Under the pieces are notes generated by a model. It made no database searches, was not told the DNA's origin, and saw nothing but the letters and a program-made list of their open reading frames with translations. A stretch of DNA of 64,000 bases from positions 87,743 through 151,742 of the forward strand of contig NZ_JAVFVV010000017.1 of NCBI RefSeq assembly GCF_030929505.1, written 5' to 3'. This DNA is from Mesorhizobium sp. LHD-90 (lineage in GTDB: Bacteria > Pseudomonadota > Alphaproteobacteria > Rhizobiales > Rhizobiaceae). How positions within the stretch are numbered: the first letter of the stretch is position 1; every line of letters starts with the position of its first letter. The translations under genes were made by a program, and so were the position numbers. Shown here in pieces: positions 46,440-55,694 of the stretch.

Positions 46440-47966
46440 TTACACCCTCCCCGCCTCGCCATGCGGTCCGAGCTTGCCGTTGCGCATCTTGTCCACGAAG
46501 AATGCAATCAGCGGCCAGAAGAGCATGAGCATGGCCAATGCGCAGATCGAGCCCACGAGCCAGTTCGACCAGAAGATGGAAATGTTTCCTTGCGACATAA
46601 GCATGGATTGCCGGAATGAGCTTTCCGCCATGTCGCCCAGCACGAGCGCGAGCACCAGCGGCGCCAGCGGGTAATGAAGCTTCTTGAACACGTAGCCGAC
46701 GACGCCGAAGAACAGCATGATGATGACATCAAGGAAGGCGTTGTGGACGGTGTACGCACCGATGCAGCAGAGCACGATGATCACCGGCGCGATGATCGAG
46801 AAGGGAATACGCAGGATCGACGCCCAGAGGGGTACCGTCGTCAGGACGATCAGGAAGCCGACTACATTGGAAAGATACATCGAGGCGATGAGGCCCCATA
46901 CGAAGTCCTTTTGCTCGATAAAGAGCATGGGACCGGGCTGCAAACCCCAGATAAGCAGACCGCCAAGCATGACCGCCGCCGTGGGCGAGCCGGGGATGCC
47001 GAGCGTCAGCATCGGGAGCAGCGCACTTGTGCCAGCCGCATGCGCGGCCGTTTCTGGCGCAACCACGCCCTCGATCTCACCCTTGCCGAAACCATCGCGA
47101 TTCTTCGAAAAGCGTTGGGCGAGGCCGTAGCTCATGAACGAAGCTGGCGTTGCGCCACCCGGAGTGATGCCAAGCCAACAGCCCACGGCCGCTGAACGGA
47201 GATAGGTGATCCAGAAGCGCGGCAAGCGAACCCAGGTATTCATCACCGAGCGCAGCGTGATGGTCGTGCTCTTGCCCCGAAACGACAGTCCCTCCTCCAT
47301 GGTGAGCAGTATCTCGCCGATACCGAAGAGGCCAATGACGGCAATCAGGAAATCGAAGCCGCGCATGAGTTCGACCGTGCCGAAGGTCATGCGCAGCTGC
47401 CCGGTAACCGAGTCCATTCCCACCGCCGCAAGCGCAAACCCGAGCATCATGGCGGCCAGCACCTTAAACGGCGCCTCGCGACCCATGCCAACGAAACTGC
47501 AGAACGTAAGAAGTTGCACGGCGAAGAACTCGGCAGGCCCGAAGCGCAGTGCGAAGCCCGCTACCACCGGTGCGAGGAAGGTGATCACCGCAACGGCAAG
47601 CAGCGCGCCGATGAAGGATGAGGTAAAGGCGGCGGTCAGCGCCTGGTCGGCCTTGCCTTGCTGCGCCATGGGATGCCCATCGAAGGTGGTGGCTACCGAC
47701 CATGGCTCCCCGGGAATGTTGAAGAGGACCGAGGTGATCGCGCCACCGAACAGCGCGCCCCAGTAAATCGAGGAGAGCATGATGATCGCCGCGGTGGGCG
47801 ACATCGAGAAGGTGAGCGGCAAAAGGATGGCAATGCCGTTTGCGCCACCAAGTCCCGGCAACACGCCGATCAGCACGCCGAGCACAACGCCAACACACAT
47901 ATAGACGATATTCATAGGGTCGGCGAGAACGCCAAAGCCGTGAATGAGCGAAATCAATGCATCCAT
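46440..47966 (-). CDS. tctA: Tripartite tricarboxylate-type transporter, large membrane subunit
   Basis: The 508-residue protein has about twelve membrane helices and the TctA signature GVLPGLGGANGIAILLPLTF, plus GITPGGATPASFMSYGLAQR. It is the main channel of the TTT system, driven by the ion gradient. The order tctC-tctB-tctA-terC and the divergent oxc-frc suggest that the cargo is oxalate or a related dicarboxylate. Confidence 0.93.
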   Translation of the reverse strand: MDALISLIHGFGVLADPMNIVYMCVGVVLGVLIGVLPGLGGANGIAILLPLTFSMSPTAAIIMLSSIYWGALFGGAITSVLFNIPGEPWSVATTFDGHPMAQQGKADQALTAAFTSSFIGALLAVAVITFLAPVVAGFALRFGPAEFFAVQLLTFCSFVGMGREAPFKVLAAMMLGFALAAVGMDSVTGQLRMTFGTVELMRGFDFLIAVIGLFGIGEILLTMEEGLSFRGKSTTITLRSVMNTWVRLPRFWITYLRSAAVGCWLGITPGGATPASFMSYGLAQRFSKNRDGFGKGEIEGVVAPETAAHAAGTSALLPMLTLGIPGSPTAAVMLGGLLIWGLQPGPMLFIEQKDFVWGLIASMYLSNVVGFLIVLTTVPLWASILRIPFSIIAPVIIVLCCIGAYTVHNAFLDVIIMLFFGVVGYVFKKLHYPLAPLVLALVLGDMAESSFRQSMLMSQGNISIFWSNWLVGSICALAMLMLFWPLIAFFVDKMRNGKLGPHGEAGRV

Positions 47967-48005
47967 GGGGATTTCGTCCTCGATCTTGGTCTATGGGTCT
48001 CGATC

Positions 48006-48536
48006 TCAGAAACCGAACGCTGCCTCGAGCGGTCCTTTGGGCAGCGGGATCAGAAACGCGATTTCGAACAGCCAGAAGAGAATGAGGGGGATCGCGATTG
48101 CGACGGGCGCGGCCTTGCGGATCGAATACTTGCCCAGCCACATCATAAAGAAACAGATATAGATCGCGGAGGCGATGTAGATGCCGAGGAAATACATCAC
48201 TCCGGCATAGACGGCAGTAGGCGCCAGAACCTTGAACACCAGCCGTAGGGCGGAACGCTCCACGAAATTGGACGTATTAGCATTGCGCCCTATCAGGTTG
48301 ACCGCGAATGTTACCGCGCTCGCCAGGAACATGATGAGACCGATATAGAAGGGGAAATAGCCCGCCTCCGGCCCGTCGAACGCCCAGCCAATGCCGACGC
48401 GCACGCTGTCGAGCATGACGACGCCGGCAAGGACCATGAGGGCGCCCGCAACCATCAGTTCCATGACCCTAGTAGTGACCGTGGACTGGTCTTCGCCAGG
48501 CACAACCTCGGGCATCACATCATGTTCGGGTGCCAT
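48006..48536 (-). CDS. tctB: Tripartite tricarboxylate-type transporter, small membrane subunit
   Basis: The 176-residue protein has four predicted membrane helices and a polar N-terminal tail, as expected for TctB. Sequence conservation in this subunit is low, so assignment rests mainly on topology and the position between tctC and tctA (39-base gap to tctA). Confidence 0.85.
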   Translation of the reverse strand: MAPEHDVMPEVVPGEDQSTVTTRVMELMVAGALMVLAGVVMLDSVRVGIGWAFDGPEAGYFPFYIGLIMFLASAVTFAVNLIGRNANTSNFVERSALRLVFKVLAPTAVYAGVMYFLGIYIASAIYICFFMMWLGKYSIRKAAPVAIAIPLILFWLFEIAFLIPLPKGPLEAAFGF

Positions 48537-48609
48537 GATGAGCTCGCTTTCTCGGATTTGTCACAAAAGGAAATGGCATCCGGAGCCAAGGCCCGGATGC
48601 CATTGAGGG

Positions 48610-49605
48610 TCACTCGGCGAGGAACCCCGCCTTGGTCATCAGATCCTTGTGCAGAGTCTCCGCATTCGCCACCCAGGTCTTGAATTCGTCACCGGATTTG
48701 AAGGATTGTGAAAAGGCGCCCTTGGCCATGAAGTCCTTCCACTCAGGTGTCTCCCGCACCTTCTGGAATAAGGCGACGTAATAGTCTATCGCCTCTTGGC
48801 TCACGCCCGGCGACGTGAATATGCCGCGCAGCATCTGGTACTCGACGTCGACCCCGGCCTCCTTGCAGGTCGGTACATCGCCCCATTTCACTGCGCCCTC
48901 CGTCTGCATGCGCTCGGCAGCGAAGACACAGAGTGCGCGCGTGTTGCCAGCTTGCCAGAAGGAGACCTGCTCGATCGGATTGTTGACGGTGGAGTCGATA
49001 TGGCCGCCCACGAGTTGCTTGGCGACATCGCCGCCGCCCTTGAACGGTACGTAGGTGAATTTCTTGCCGGTCACCTGTTCCAGCGCGACCGTGACGATCT
49101 GATCCTCCTGCTTGGAGCCCGTTCCGGCCATCTTGAACTGGTTGTCGGCGCCGGCCTTGACGGCGTCCACATAGTCCTGCGCCGTTTTATAAGGCGAATC
49201 CGCGTTCACCCACAGGACGAAATTGTCGAGCGCCAACATGGCGACCGGCGTGAGATCCTCCCAGCTGAACGGCACCCCGGTCGCAAGCGGCGTGGTGAAA
49301 AGGTTCGACAGGGTGATGATGATCTTGTGGTCGTTGCCTTCGGACTCTTTCACATCCATGAAGCCCTCGGCACCGGCGCCGCCGGACTTGTTGATGACCA
49401 CCACGGACTGCTCGGCGAGCCCATGCTTCTGGACAATGCCCTGGATCATGCGCGCCATCTGATCGGCGCCACCGCCAGTACCAGCGGGAACAATGAATTC
49501 GATCGTCTTGCTGGGCTTCCAGTCGGCCCAGGACGGGGTTACGGCCGCGAAGCCCGTTAGTGCTGTTGTCAGCGCTGCTATCGCCAGCGATTGCGCAAGT
49601 TTCAT
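48610..49605 (-). CDS. tctC: Tripartite tricarboxylate-type transporter, periplasmic binding protein
   Basis: The 331-residue Bug-type receptor has a signal peptide ending ATPSWA and the family blocks IEFIVPAGTGGGADQMARMIQ and VVINKSGGAGAEGFM. The ligand is probably a carboxylate; oxalate is inferred from the divergent oxc-frc. The ATG at 49605 has GGAGGAG upstream. It is the first gene of the minus-strand operon. Confidence 0.92.
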   Translation of the reverse strand: MKLAQSLAIAALTTALTGFAAVTPSWADWKPSKTIEFIVPAGTGGGADQMARMIQGIVQKHGLAEQSVVVINKSGGAGAEGFMDVKESEGNDHKIIITLSNLFTTPLATGVPFSWEDLTPVAMLALDNFVLWVNADSPYKTAQDYVDAVKAGADNQFKMAGTGSKQEDQIVTVALEQVTGKKFTYVPFKGGGDVAKQLVGGHIDSTVNNPIEQVSFWQAGNTRALCVFAAERMQTEGAVKWGDVPTCKEAGVDVEYQMLRGIFTSPGVSQEAIDYYVALFQKVRETPEWKDFMAKGAFSQSFKSGDEFKTWVANAETLHKDLMTKAGFLAE

Positions 49606-49751
49606 GCCATTTCTCCTCCCAGATTGAGCAACGCGATTCCCTTGTGTTTCTTGCGCGTGCTCGTTTGACATTGCAGTCGCCCCGACCCGCGATTGGCACG
49701 AGTCCTAGCTTTGCCCCTTGCTGGTTGTCTGCCTCCAAGCCTCCCATTCTG

Positions 49752-49768
49752 TGGTATAACAAATGCCA
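49752..49768. promoter_or_regulatory. Candidate GntR operator, site C (tctCBA operon)
   Basis: TGGTAT-AACAA-ATGCCA fits TGGNAT-N5-ATGCCA and lies 147 bases upstream of tctC. Confidence 0.65.
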
Positions 49769-49830
49769 GTCCTAACAAAGGCCCACCCACGCGTCAAGCT
49801 GGAAATCTCACACTGGCTTGGTTTGACTTA

Positions 49831-49847
49831 TGGCATTTATTATGCCA
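49831..49847. promoter_or_regulatory. Candidate GntR operator, site A (oxc-frc)
   Basis: TGGCAT-TTATT-ATGCCA is a perfect inverted repeat of the shared motif and lies 127 bases before the oxc start codon, directly after a possible -35 box TTGACT. Confidence 0.7.
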
Positions 49848-49973
49848 GAAGCGCCCCATGATAACTGCTTGGCAGCCATAAAATGAAATCAGGGCGAACA
49901 TCCCCATTCAGAGTTGATGCGAGCGCCAGACTGGCCGGCAAGACGGCAGTATTCAGGAGGAGGAGCAATACCT

Positions 49974-51713
49974 ATGACCATCGTCTCGAAAGTCGAGCAG
50001 GCCCCGTCACCCGCGGAGGGAGAACGGGATCTGACTGATGGTTTTCATCTCGTCATCGACGCGCTTAAGCTCAACGGTGTCAAGACGATTTATGGCGTGC
50101 CCGGCATCCCGATCACGGACTTCGGCCGCATGGCGCAGGCCGAAGGCATTCGCGTGCTCTCGTTCCGCCACGAGCAAAACGCCGGCTACGCCGCCTCGAT
50201 CGCCGGGTTCCTCACGCAGAAGCCCGGAATTTGCCTGACTGTTTCGGCGCCTGGCTTTCTCAATGGTCTGACTGCGCTCGCCCACGCCACCACCAATTGC
50301 TTTCCGATGATTCTGATTTCGGGCTCCTCCGAACGCGAGATCGTCGATCTGCAGCAGGGCGACTATGAGGAGATGGATCAGCTCGCGATCGCCAAGCCGC
50401 TGTGCAAGGCGGCTTTCCGCATCCTGCATGCACAGGACATCGGCATCGGCCTCGCGCGCGCCATTCGCGCCGCGGTTTCCGGCCGTCCGGGCGGTGTCTA
50501 TCTCGATCTGCCCGCCAAGCTGTTCGGCCAGGTGATGGACGCCGAAACAGGCCGGAAGTCCCTGGTCAAGGTGATCGACCCGGCGCCGGCGCAGATTCCA
50601 TCGCAAGAATCGATCAGACGCGCGCTCGACGTGTTGAAGGGCGCGAAACGGCCGCTGATCATCCTCGGAAAGGGCGCGGCCTACGCCCAGGCAGACGACG
50701 CTATCCAGCGGCTCGTCGACAAGAGCGGCGTTCCCTTCCTGCCGATGAGCATGGCCAAGGGGCTCATCCCGGACACGCATCCGCAATGCGCCGGCGCGGC
50801 GCGCTCGACCGTGCTGAAGGACAGCGATGTTGTCATGCTGATCGGTGCGCGTCTCAACTGGCTCCTGTCACACGGCAAGGGCAAGACATGGGGCGATGCC
50901 ACGAAGAAGTTCATCCAGATCGACATCGAGCCGAAGGAGATGGATTCGAACGTCGAGATCGCCGCGCCCGTGGTGGGCGACATCGGCTCCTGCGTCTCGG
51001 CGCTGCTCGCCGGCATGGAGGCGGGTTGGGCTGCTGCGCCCGCCGAATGGACCGCGGCCGTCGCGAAGAAGCGCGACGAGAACGTCGCCAAGATGGCGCC
51101 GCGCCTGATGAACAACAATTCGCCCATGGATTACCACGGCGCGCTCGGCGTGCTGCGAACGATCATCGCCGAGCGACCCGACGCCATCCTCGTCAACGAG
51201 GGCGCCAACACGCTCGACCTCGCGCGCGGCGTAATCGACATGCATCAACCGCGCAAGCGCCTCGACGTCGGCACCTGGGGCGTGATGGGCATCGGCATGG
51301 GTTACGCTATCGCCGCTGCTGTGGAGACCGGCAAGCCCGTTCTGGCGGTGGAAGGCGATTCGGCTTTCGGCTTTTCCGGCATGGAGGTCGAAACCATCTG
51401 CCGGTACAACCTGCCCGTCTGCGTGGTCATTTTCAACAACAACGGCATCTACCGTGGCACCGACGTCAATGCCGCGGGCCGAGATCCTGCCACCACCGTG
51501 TTCGTCAAGGACTCGCGCTACGACAAGATGATGGAAGCATTCGGCGGCGTCGGGGTCCATGTGACGACGCCCGACGAGCTGAAGCGCGCCGTCGCCAAGG
51601 CGATGGACTCGCGCCAGCCTACCCTCATCAACGCTGCGATCGATCCGGCTGCCGGCAGCGAGAGCGGCCGCATCGGCAACCTCAACCCGCAAAGCGTCCT
51701 GAAGAAGAAATAG
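49974..51713 (+). CDS. oxc: Oxalyl-CoA decarboxylase
   Basis: The 579-residue thiamine-diphosphate enzyme converts oxalyl-CoA to formyl-CoA and CO2. It has the pyrimidine-binding domain with catalytic Glu ([17 protein letters not shown]), the middle domain, and the PP-binding motif [48 protein letters not shown] and YRGTDVN match Oxalobacter-type Oxc. The ATG at 49974 has AGGAGGAG about 10 bases upstream. The frc gene follows after 11 bases. Confidence 0.95.
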   Translation: MTIVSKVEQAPSPAEGERDLTDGFHLVIDALKLNGVKTIYGVPGIPITDFGRMAQAEGIRVLSFRHEQNAGYAASIAGFLTQKPGICLTVSAPGFLNGLTALAHATTNCFPMILISGSSEREIVDLQQGDYEEMDQLAIAKPLCKAAFRILHAQDIGIGLARAIRAAVSGRPGGVYLDLPAKLFGQVMDAETGRKSLVKVIDPAPAQIPSQESIRRALDVLKGAKRPLIILGKGAAYAQADDAIQRLVDKSGVPFLPMSMAKGLIPDTHPQCAGAARSTVLKDSDVVMLIGARLNWLLSHGKGKTWGDATKKFIQIDIEPKEMDSNVEIAAPVVGDIGSCVSALLAGMEAGWAAAPAEWTAAVAKKRDENVAKMAPRLMNNNSPMDYHGALGVLRTIIAERPDAILVNEGANTLDLARGVIDMHQPRKRLDVGTWGVMGIGMGYAIAAAVETGKPVLAVEGDSAFGFSGMEVETICRYNLPVCVVIFNNNGIYRGTDVNAAGRDPATTVFVKDSRYDKMMEAFGGVGVHVTTPDELKRAVAKAMDSRQPTLINAAIDPAAGSESGRIGNLNPQSVLKKK

Positions 51714-51724
51714 GAAGTATGCCC

Positions 51725-52999
51725 ATGAAAGCGCTTGAAGGCGTTCGCATCCTAGACTTCACCCATGTCCAGTCCGGGCCGACTTGTACGCAGCTCCTCG
51801 CATGGTTTGGCGCTGACGTGATCAAGATCGAGCGCCCGGGAACAGGCGACATTACGCGTGGACAATTGCAGGACATACCCAAGGTGGACAGCCTGTACTT
51901 CACCATGCTGAACCACAACAAACGTTCGATCACGCTCGACACCAAGAACCCGACTGGGAAGGAAGTGCTCGAGCGCCTGATCAAGGAATGCGACGTGCTG
52001 GTCGAGAATTTCGGACCGGGCGTGCTCGACCGCATGGGCTTCCCCTGGGAGAAGATCAGCAGGCTCAACCCGAGGATGATCGTCGCCTCGATCAAGGGCT
52101 TCGGCCCGGGTCCTTACGAGGACTGCAAGGTCTATGAGAACGTTGCGCAATGCACCGGCGGCGCCGCCTCGACCACCGGCTTCCGCGACGGCCCGCCTTT
52201 GGTCACCGGCGCACAGATCGGCGATTCCGGTACCGGGCTGCATCTCGCGCTCGGCATCGTGGCGGCGCTTTATCACCGCACGCACTCCGGTAGGGGGCAG
52301 CGAGTCACCTGTGCGATGCAGGACGGCGTGCTGAACCTTTCGCGCGTGAAATTGCGCGACCAGCAACGGCTCGCACGCGGACCGCTGAAGGAATACAGCC
52401 AGTTCGGCGAGGGCGTTCCCTTCGGCGCGGCCGTGCCGCGCGCCGGCAATGATTCCGGCGGTGGCCAGCCCGGCCGCATCCTGAAATGCAAGGGATGGGA
52501 GCAGGATCCCGACGCGTACATCTATTTCATCACCCAGGCGCCTGTGTGGGAGAAAATCTGCGACATCATCGGCGAGCCGACCTGGAAGACGGATCCGGAA
52601 TATGCGACGCCGCCGGCGCGCCTGACGAAACTGAACGCCATCTTCGCGCGCATCGAACAGTGGACGATGACCAAGACCAAGTTCGAGGTGATGAATATCT
52701 GCAATGCCGTCGATATTCCGGTCGGTCCCATCCTTTCCATGAAGGAAATTGCCGAGGATCAGTCGCTGCGCGCCACCGGCACGGTGGTCGAAGTCGACCA
52801 TCCGACGCGCGGAAAATATCTTTCCGTGGGCAATCCGATCAAATTGTCGGACAGCCCGACCAAGGTGGAGCGCTCCCCCCTCCTTGGCGAGCATACGGAG
52901 GAAATCCTGCGCGACGTGCTGCGCTTTGATCCGGGCAGGATCAGCGAGATTCAGCAGAGCGGCGCAGTCGGCGTTCCACCGGCGATCGCGGCAGAGTAA
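51725..52999 (+). CDS. frc: Formyl-CoA:oxalate CoA-transferase
   Basis: The 424-residue class III CoA-transferase moves CoA from formyl-CoA to oxalate. It retains the catalytic Asp in [13 protein letters not shown] (near residue 168), the start [20 protein letters not shown] and the glycine loop [10 protein letters not shown] that shields the intermediate. Together with Oxc it forms a cycle: oxalate in, formate and CO2 out. The ATG at 51725 is preferred over 51719 because the latter leaves no room for a ribosome site. Confidence 0.95.
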   Translation: MKALEGVRILDFTHVQSGPTCTQLLAWFGADVIKIERPGTGDITRGQLQDIPKVDSLYFTMLNHNKRSITLDTKNPTGKEVLERLIKECDVLVENFGPGVLDRMGFPWEKISRLNPRMIVASIKGFGPGPYEDCKVYENVAQCTGGAASTTGFRDGPPLVTGAQIGDSGTGLHLALGIVAALYHRTHSGRGQRVTCAMQDGVLNLSRVKLRDQQRLARGPLKEYSQFGEGVPFGAAVPRAGNDSGGGQPGRILKCKGWEQDPDAYIYFITQAPVWEKICDIIGEPTWKTDPEYATPPARLTKLNAIFARIEQWTMTKTKFEVMNICNAVDIPVGPILSMKEIAEDQSLRATGTVVEVDHPTRGKYLSVGNPIKLSDSPTKVERSPLLGEHTEEILRDVLRFDPGRISEIQQSGAVGVPPAIAAE

Positions 53000-53022
53000 C
53001 CTGAGGCCGGAGAAAGCTGAAT

Positions 53023-53290
53023 GGCGGCATCGTTAATGCCGCCACAGGCCGCTGACAAACCCCTGGCTTTGGCTTGGGTTTTTTGATTTCACTGGTTATG
53101 TCGAAGCGACCCGCCCCTGAACAGACTGCGCTCGAGAATGTGACGCTCGATGAACTGGTTCCGAAGGATCACCTGCTTCGCAAGATCGACCGGGCGATCG
53201 ACTTTTCCTTCATCCACGACCCGACGGCGCCGCTCTACTGCCCTGACAACGGCCGGCCGCCACTCGACCCGACATACATCCAAACATCGA
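53023..53290 (+). mobile_element. IS1182-like transposase remnant, N-terminal end
   Basis: A terminal palindrome GGCGGCAT-CGTTA-ATGCCGCC and a second hairpin (AAACCC/GGGTTT around 53057-53082, followed by TTTT) lead into an ATG at 53098. The frame encodes about 60 residues typical of IS1182 transposase N-termini (ENVTLDELVPKDHLLRKIDR, LYCPDNGRPPLDPT), then loses similarity. The hairpin with T-run may also terminate oxc-frc. Its outer 40 bases resemble those at 39862-39902. Confidence 0.75.
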
Positions 53291-53408
53291 AGCCACCGAA
53301 TTCTACCGGCAGTCTTCATCCGCCCACTTTCACGCTACTGCGACGTTCCGTTTCGTGGCGAGGATATTGAAGCGCCGACCAGCTGAGGTCGCTATCTTGG
53401 ACAGGACG

Positions 53409-54113
53409 TCAGACGACGCGAACCTCGATGTCGCCGACGCCATCGATATGACCCTTCATCACGTCGCCGCGCTTGATCGCGCCGACGCCCGACGGCGTTC
53501 CCGACATGATGATGTCGCCGGGCGCCAGGCGGAACAGACCGGACAGATAGCTGATCATCTCCGGAACTTTCCAGATCATCTGGTTGAGGTCGCCGGTCTG
53601 CTTGCGTTCGCCGTTGACGTCGAGCCAGATCGCGCCTTCCGACAGGTGACCGATCCTCGACGCCGGCACCAGCGCCGAGCAGGGTGCCGACTGCTCGAAA
53701 GCCTTGCCGACTTCCCACGGCCGGCCCATGTCCTTGGCCTTGCCCTGCAGGTCGCGCCGCGTCATGTCGAGGCCGACGCCGTAGCCGTAGACACAATCCA
53801 GCGCCTTTTCGACCGGGATGTCGACGCCCCCGCTTTTCAGCGCGACGATCATCTCGATCTCGTGATGCACGTCGCTGGAAGCCGGCGGGTAAGGGAACTC
53901 CCCGCTGGTGTCGAGATTGTCGGCGTTCTTCTGGAAGAAGAAGGGCGGCTCCTTGTTCGGGTCGTGCCCCATCTCGACCGCATGCGCCGCGTAATTGCGG
54001 CCGACGCAATAGACGCGATGCACCGGGAAAAGCTGGTCCGACCCGGCGATGGGAATGGCCGGGATCGCTGTCGGTTCGATGACGTAGTTGGGGGCCGCGG
54101 CCTTGATGTTCAT
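53409..54113 (-). CDS. Fumarylacetoacetate hydrolase-family protein
   Basis: The 234-residue protein has a single FAH domain: CVGRNYAAHAVEMG near residue 36, HHEIEMIVAL near 82 with metal-binding Glu residues, and the terminal block IIMSGTPSGVGAIKRGD. Members split acylpyruvates or decarboxylate oxaloacetate and related beta-keto acids. The ATG at 54113 has AGGAG upstream and overlaps the ABC permease stop by four bases, so it belongs to the transporter operon and probably acts on the imported compound. Confidence 0.88.
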   Translation of the reverse strand: MNIKAAAPNYVIEPTAIPAIPIAGSDQLFPVHRVYCVGRNYAAHAVEMGHDPNKEPPFFFQKNADNLDTSGEFPYPPASSDVHHEIEMIVALKSGGVDIPVEKALDCVYGYGVGLDMTRRDLQGKAKDMGRPWEVGKAFEQSAPCSALVPASRIGHLSEGAIWLDVNGERKQTGDLNQMIWKVPEMISYLSGLFRLAPGDIIMSGTPSGVGAIKRGDVMKGHIDGVGDIEVRVV

Positions 54114-54865
54114 TGTCTTGCTCCTGCGTAGAATTCGACCTTCGCCTCGACCCACTCGATCAGTTCCGCGATCAGGAGGGCGAAGGCAAAGAGGATGATG
54201 GTGAGGGCCCAGAATTCGGCCATGCGGAAATTGCGCGAAAAAGTCTCGAACAGCGCGCCGTAGCCGACAATGGCGACAAGCAGTTGGCCGATGACCACAC
54301 CCTTGACGCCGCGGATCAGCCCAAGCCGGATGCCGGCGAGGATTTCAGGCAGTGCCGCCCAGAGGATGATCTTGACGTATAGCGCACGTTTCGTCGCCCC
54401 ATAGGATCGCGCCATCTCGATCAGCGAAGGCGAGATGTGGCGCACCCCGGCGCGTGTGTCGAGCACGATGATCCAGATCGCGAACAGAAAAACCGCGGCG
54501 ACGATGGTCTTCTCGCCGAAGCCGAACAGGATCATCAGCACCGGCACGAGCGCCGACAGCGGTGCTGACGAGAAGATGCTGACCCATATGCCGAGCAGTT
54601 CGTCGGCGAGCTTGACACGGCCCATCAGTATTCCGAGCGGGACGCCGACGAGGATCGACAGCACCATGCCGAAGAAAAAGGCGCGCAACGTGGTGACAGT
54701 CGCGCTTTGCCAGGACGGCGTCTGCACGAGATCGACCGCGGCCCGCAGCACCTCGCTGAACGGCGGCAGCATGATCATCAGGTCGAGCCGGCCGACGATC
54801 TCCCAGACGACGCACCAGACCAGGAGCGACGCCATCATCGGCACGCGGTAGCCGAAAATCTTCAT
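54110..54865 (-). CDS. ABC transporter permease (SsuC/TauC type) 1
   Basis: The 251-residue permease has six membrane helices and the EAA-like loop IEMARSYGATKRALYVKIILWAALPEI. It belongs to the nitrate/sulfonate/taurine importer group. A second, different permease in the same operon suggests a heterodimeric channel. The substrate is unknown. Confidence 0.88.
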   Translation of the reverse strand: MKIFGYRVPMMASLLVWCVVWEIVGRLDLMIMLPPFSEVLRAAVDLVQTPSWQSATVTTLRAFFFGMVLSILVGVPLGILMGRVKLADELLGIWVSIFSSAPLSALVPVLMILFGFGEKTIVAAVFLFAIWIIVLDTRAGVRHISPSLIEMARSYGATKRALYVKIILWAALPEILAGIRLGLIRGVKGVVIGQLLVAIVGYGALFETFSRNFRMAEFWALTIILFAFALLIAELIEWVEAKVEFYAGARQ

Positions 54866-54889
54866 GCCCGGACCTCTGTCGGCATCGCC

Positions 54890-55693
54890 TCATTCGACAT
54901 ATTGCTTCAGCCCCTGCCAGATCTCCTCGACCGTATCGAGATAGTGCTTGTCGCGATGGATCCGGTCCGGGTCGACCAAGCGGTCGATTGCCGGCTCGAT
55001 GATCTGCGACACCCGGCCCGGACGCGGCGACAAGAGCACGATCCGGTCGGAGATGTAGACGGCTTCCTCGATTGAATGCGTCACGAAGATGAAGGTCTTG
55101 TTCTGGTTGGTCCTGAGCCGGATCAAATCCTCCTGGAACTTACGCCGGTTCTGCTCATCCACCGCCGAGAAGGGCTCGTCGAGCAACAGCACGTCGGCAT
55201 CGACCGACAGCGCCCGCGCAAGGCCGACACGCTGGCGCATGCCGCCCGACAGTTCGTGCGGATATTTGTCTTCGAAACCGGAAAGCCCGACCTCGCCGAT
55301 ATAGTGGCGGGCGACCTTCTCGCGCTCGGCAACCGCCTTGCCCCTGAGTTCGAGGCCGAAGGCTACGTTCCGCAGCACCGTTGCCCAGGGCAGCAGCGCG
55401 AAGTCCTGGAACACGAAGGCGCGTTCCGGGCCTGGCTTGCTGACCGTGTGGCCGTTGACTGAGATGGTGCCGGCATCGGCCTCGACCAGCCCGGCGATGA
55501 TTTTGAGCAGCGTCGTCTTCCCGCAGCCGCTCGGCCCGAGCAGGCTTGTCAGCTTGCCCCTTGGAAAATCGAGGTCGATGCCGCGGAGCGCTTCGACACT
55601 GCCGTAGGTCTTGGAGATGCCGCGCACCTCGACGATGGCGTCGACCGGCTCAGGCACTGGCTTTGGTCCGTTCCTCAAGATAGCGGTGCGCAT
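54890..55693 (-). CDS. ABC transporter ATP-binding protein (SsuB/TauB type)
   Basis: The 267-residue ATPase has Walker A GPSGCGKTT, signature LSGGMRQR, Walker B VLLLDEPFSAVD and the switch His of VTHSIEEAVYIS. The ATG at 55693 (one base after the upstream permease stop) is preferred over 55735, which overlaps that gene. It energises the two permeases encoded on either side. Confidence 0.9.
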   Translation of the reverse strand: MRTAILRNGPKPVPEPVDAIVEVRGISKTYGSVEALRGIDLDFPRGKLTSLLGPSGCGKTTLLKIIAGLVEADAGTISVNGHTVSKPGPERAFVFQDFALLPWATVLRNVAFGLELRGKAVAEREKVARHYIGEVGLSGFEDKYPHELSGGMRQRVGLARALSVDADVLLLDEPFSAVDEQNRRKFQEDLIRLRTNQNKTFIFVTHSIEEAVYISDRIVLLSPRPGRVSQIIEPAIDRLVDPDRIHRDKHYLDTVEEIWQGLKQYVE

Positions 55694-55694
55694 G

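Larger units (their letters stand above)
49606..49973. promoter_or_regulatory. Divergent tctC/oxc control region
   Basis: No gene is seen in these 368 bases, which are AT-richer than their flanks. Two palindromes of the form TGGNAT-N5-ATGCCA lie 63 bases apart (sites C and A), one nearer each operon. TTGACT at 49823-49828 just before site A could be a -35 box for oxc. Confidence 0.7.

Noticed and set aside
50402..52999. 865-codon frame starting inside oxc
   Set aside because: Only its last part is real (frc from 51725); the earlier part is the out-of-frame shadow of oxc.
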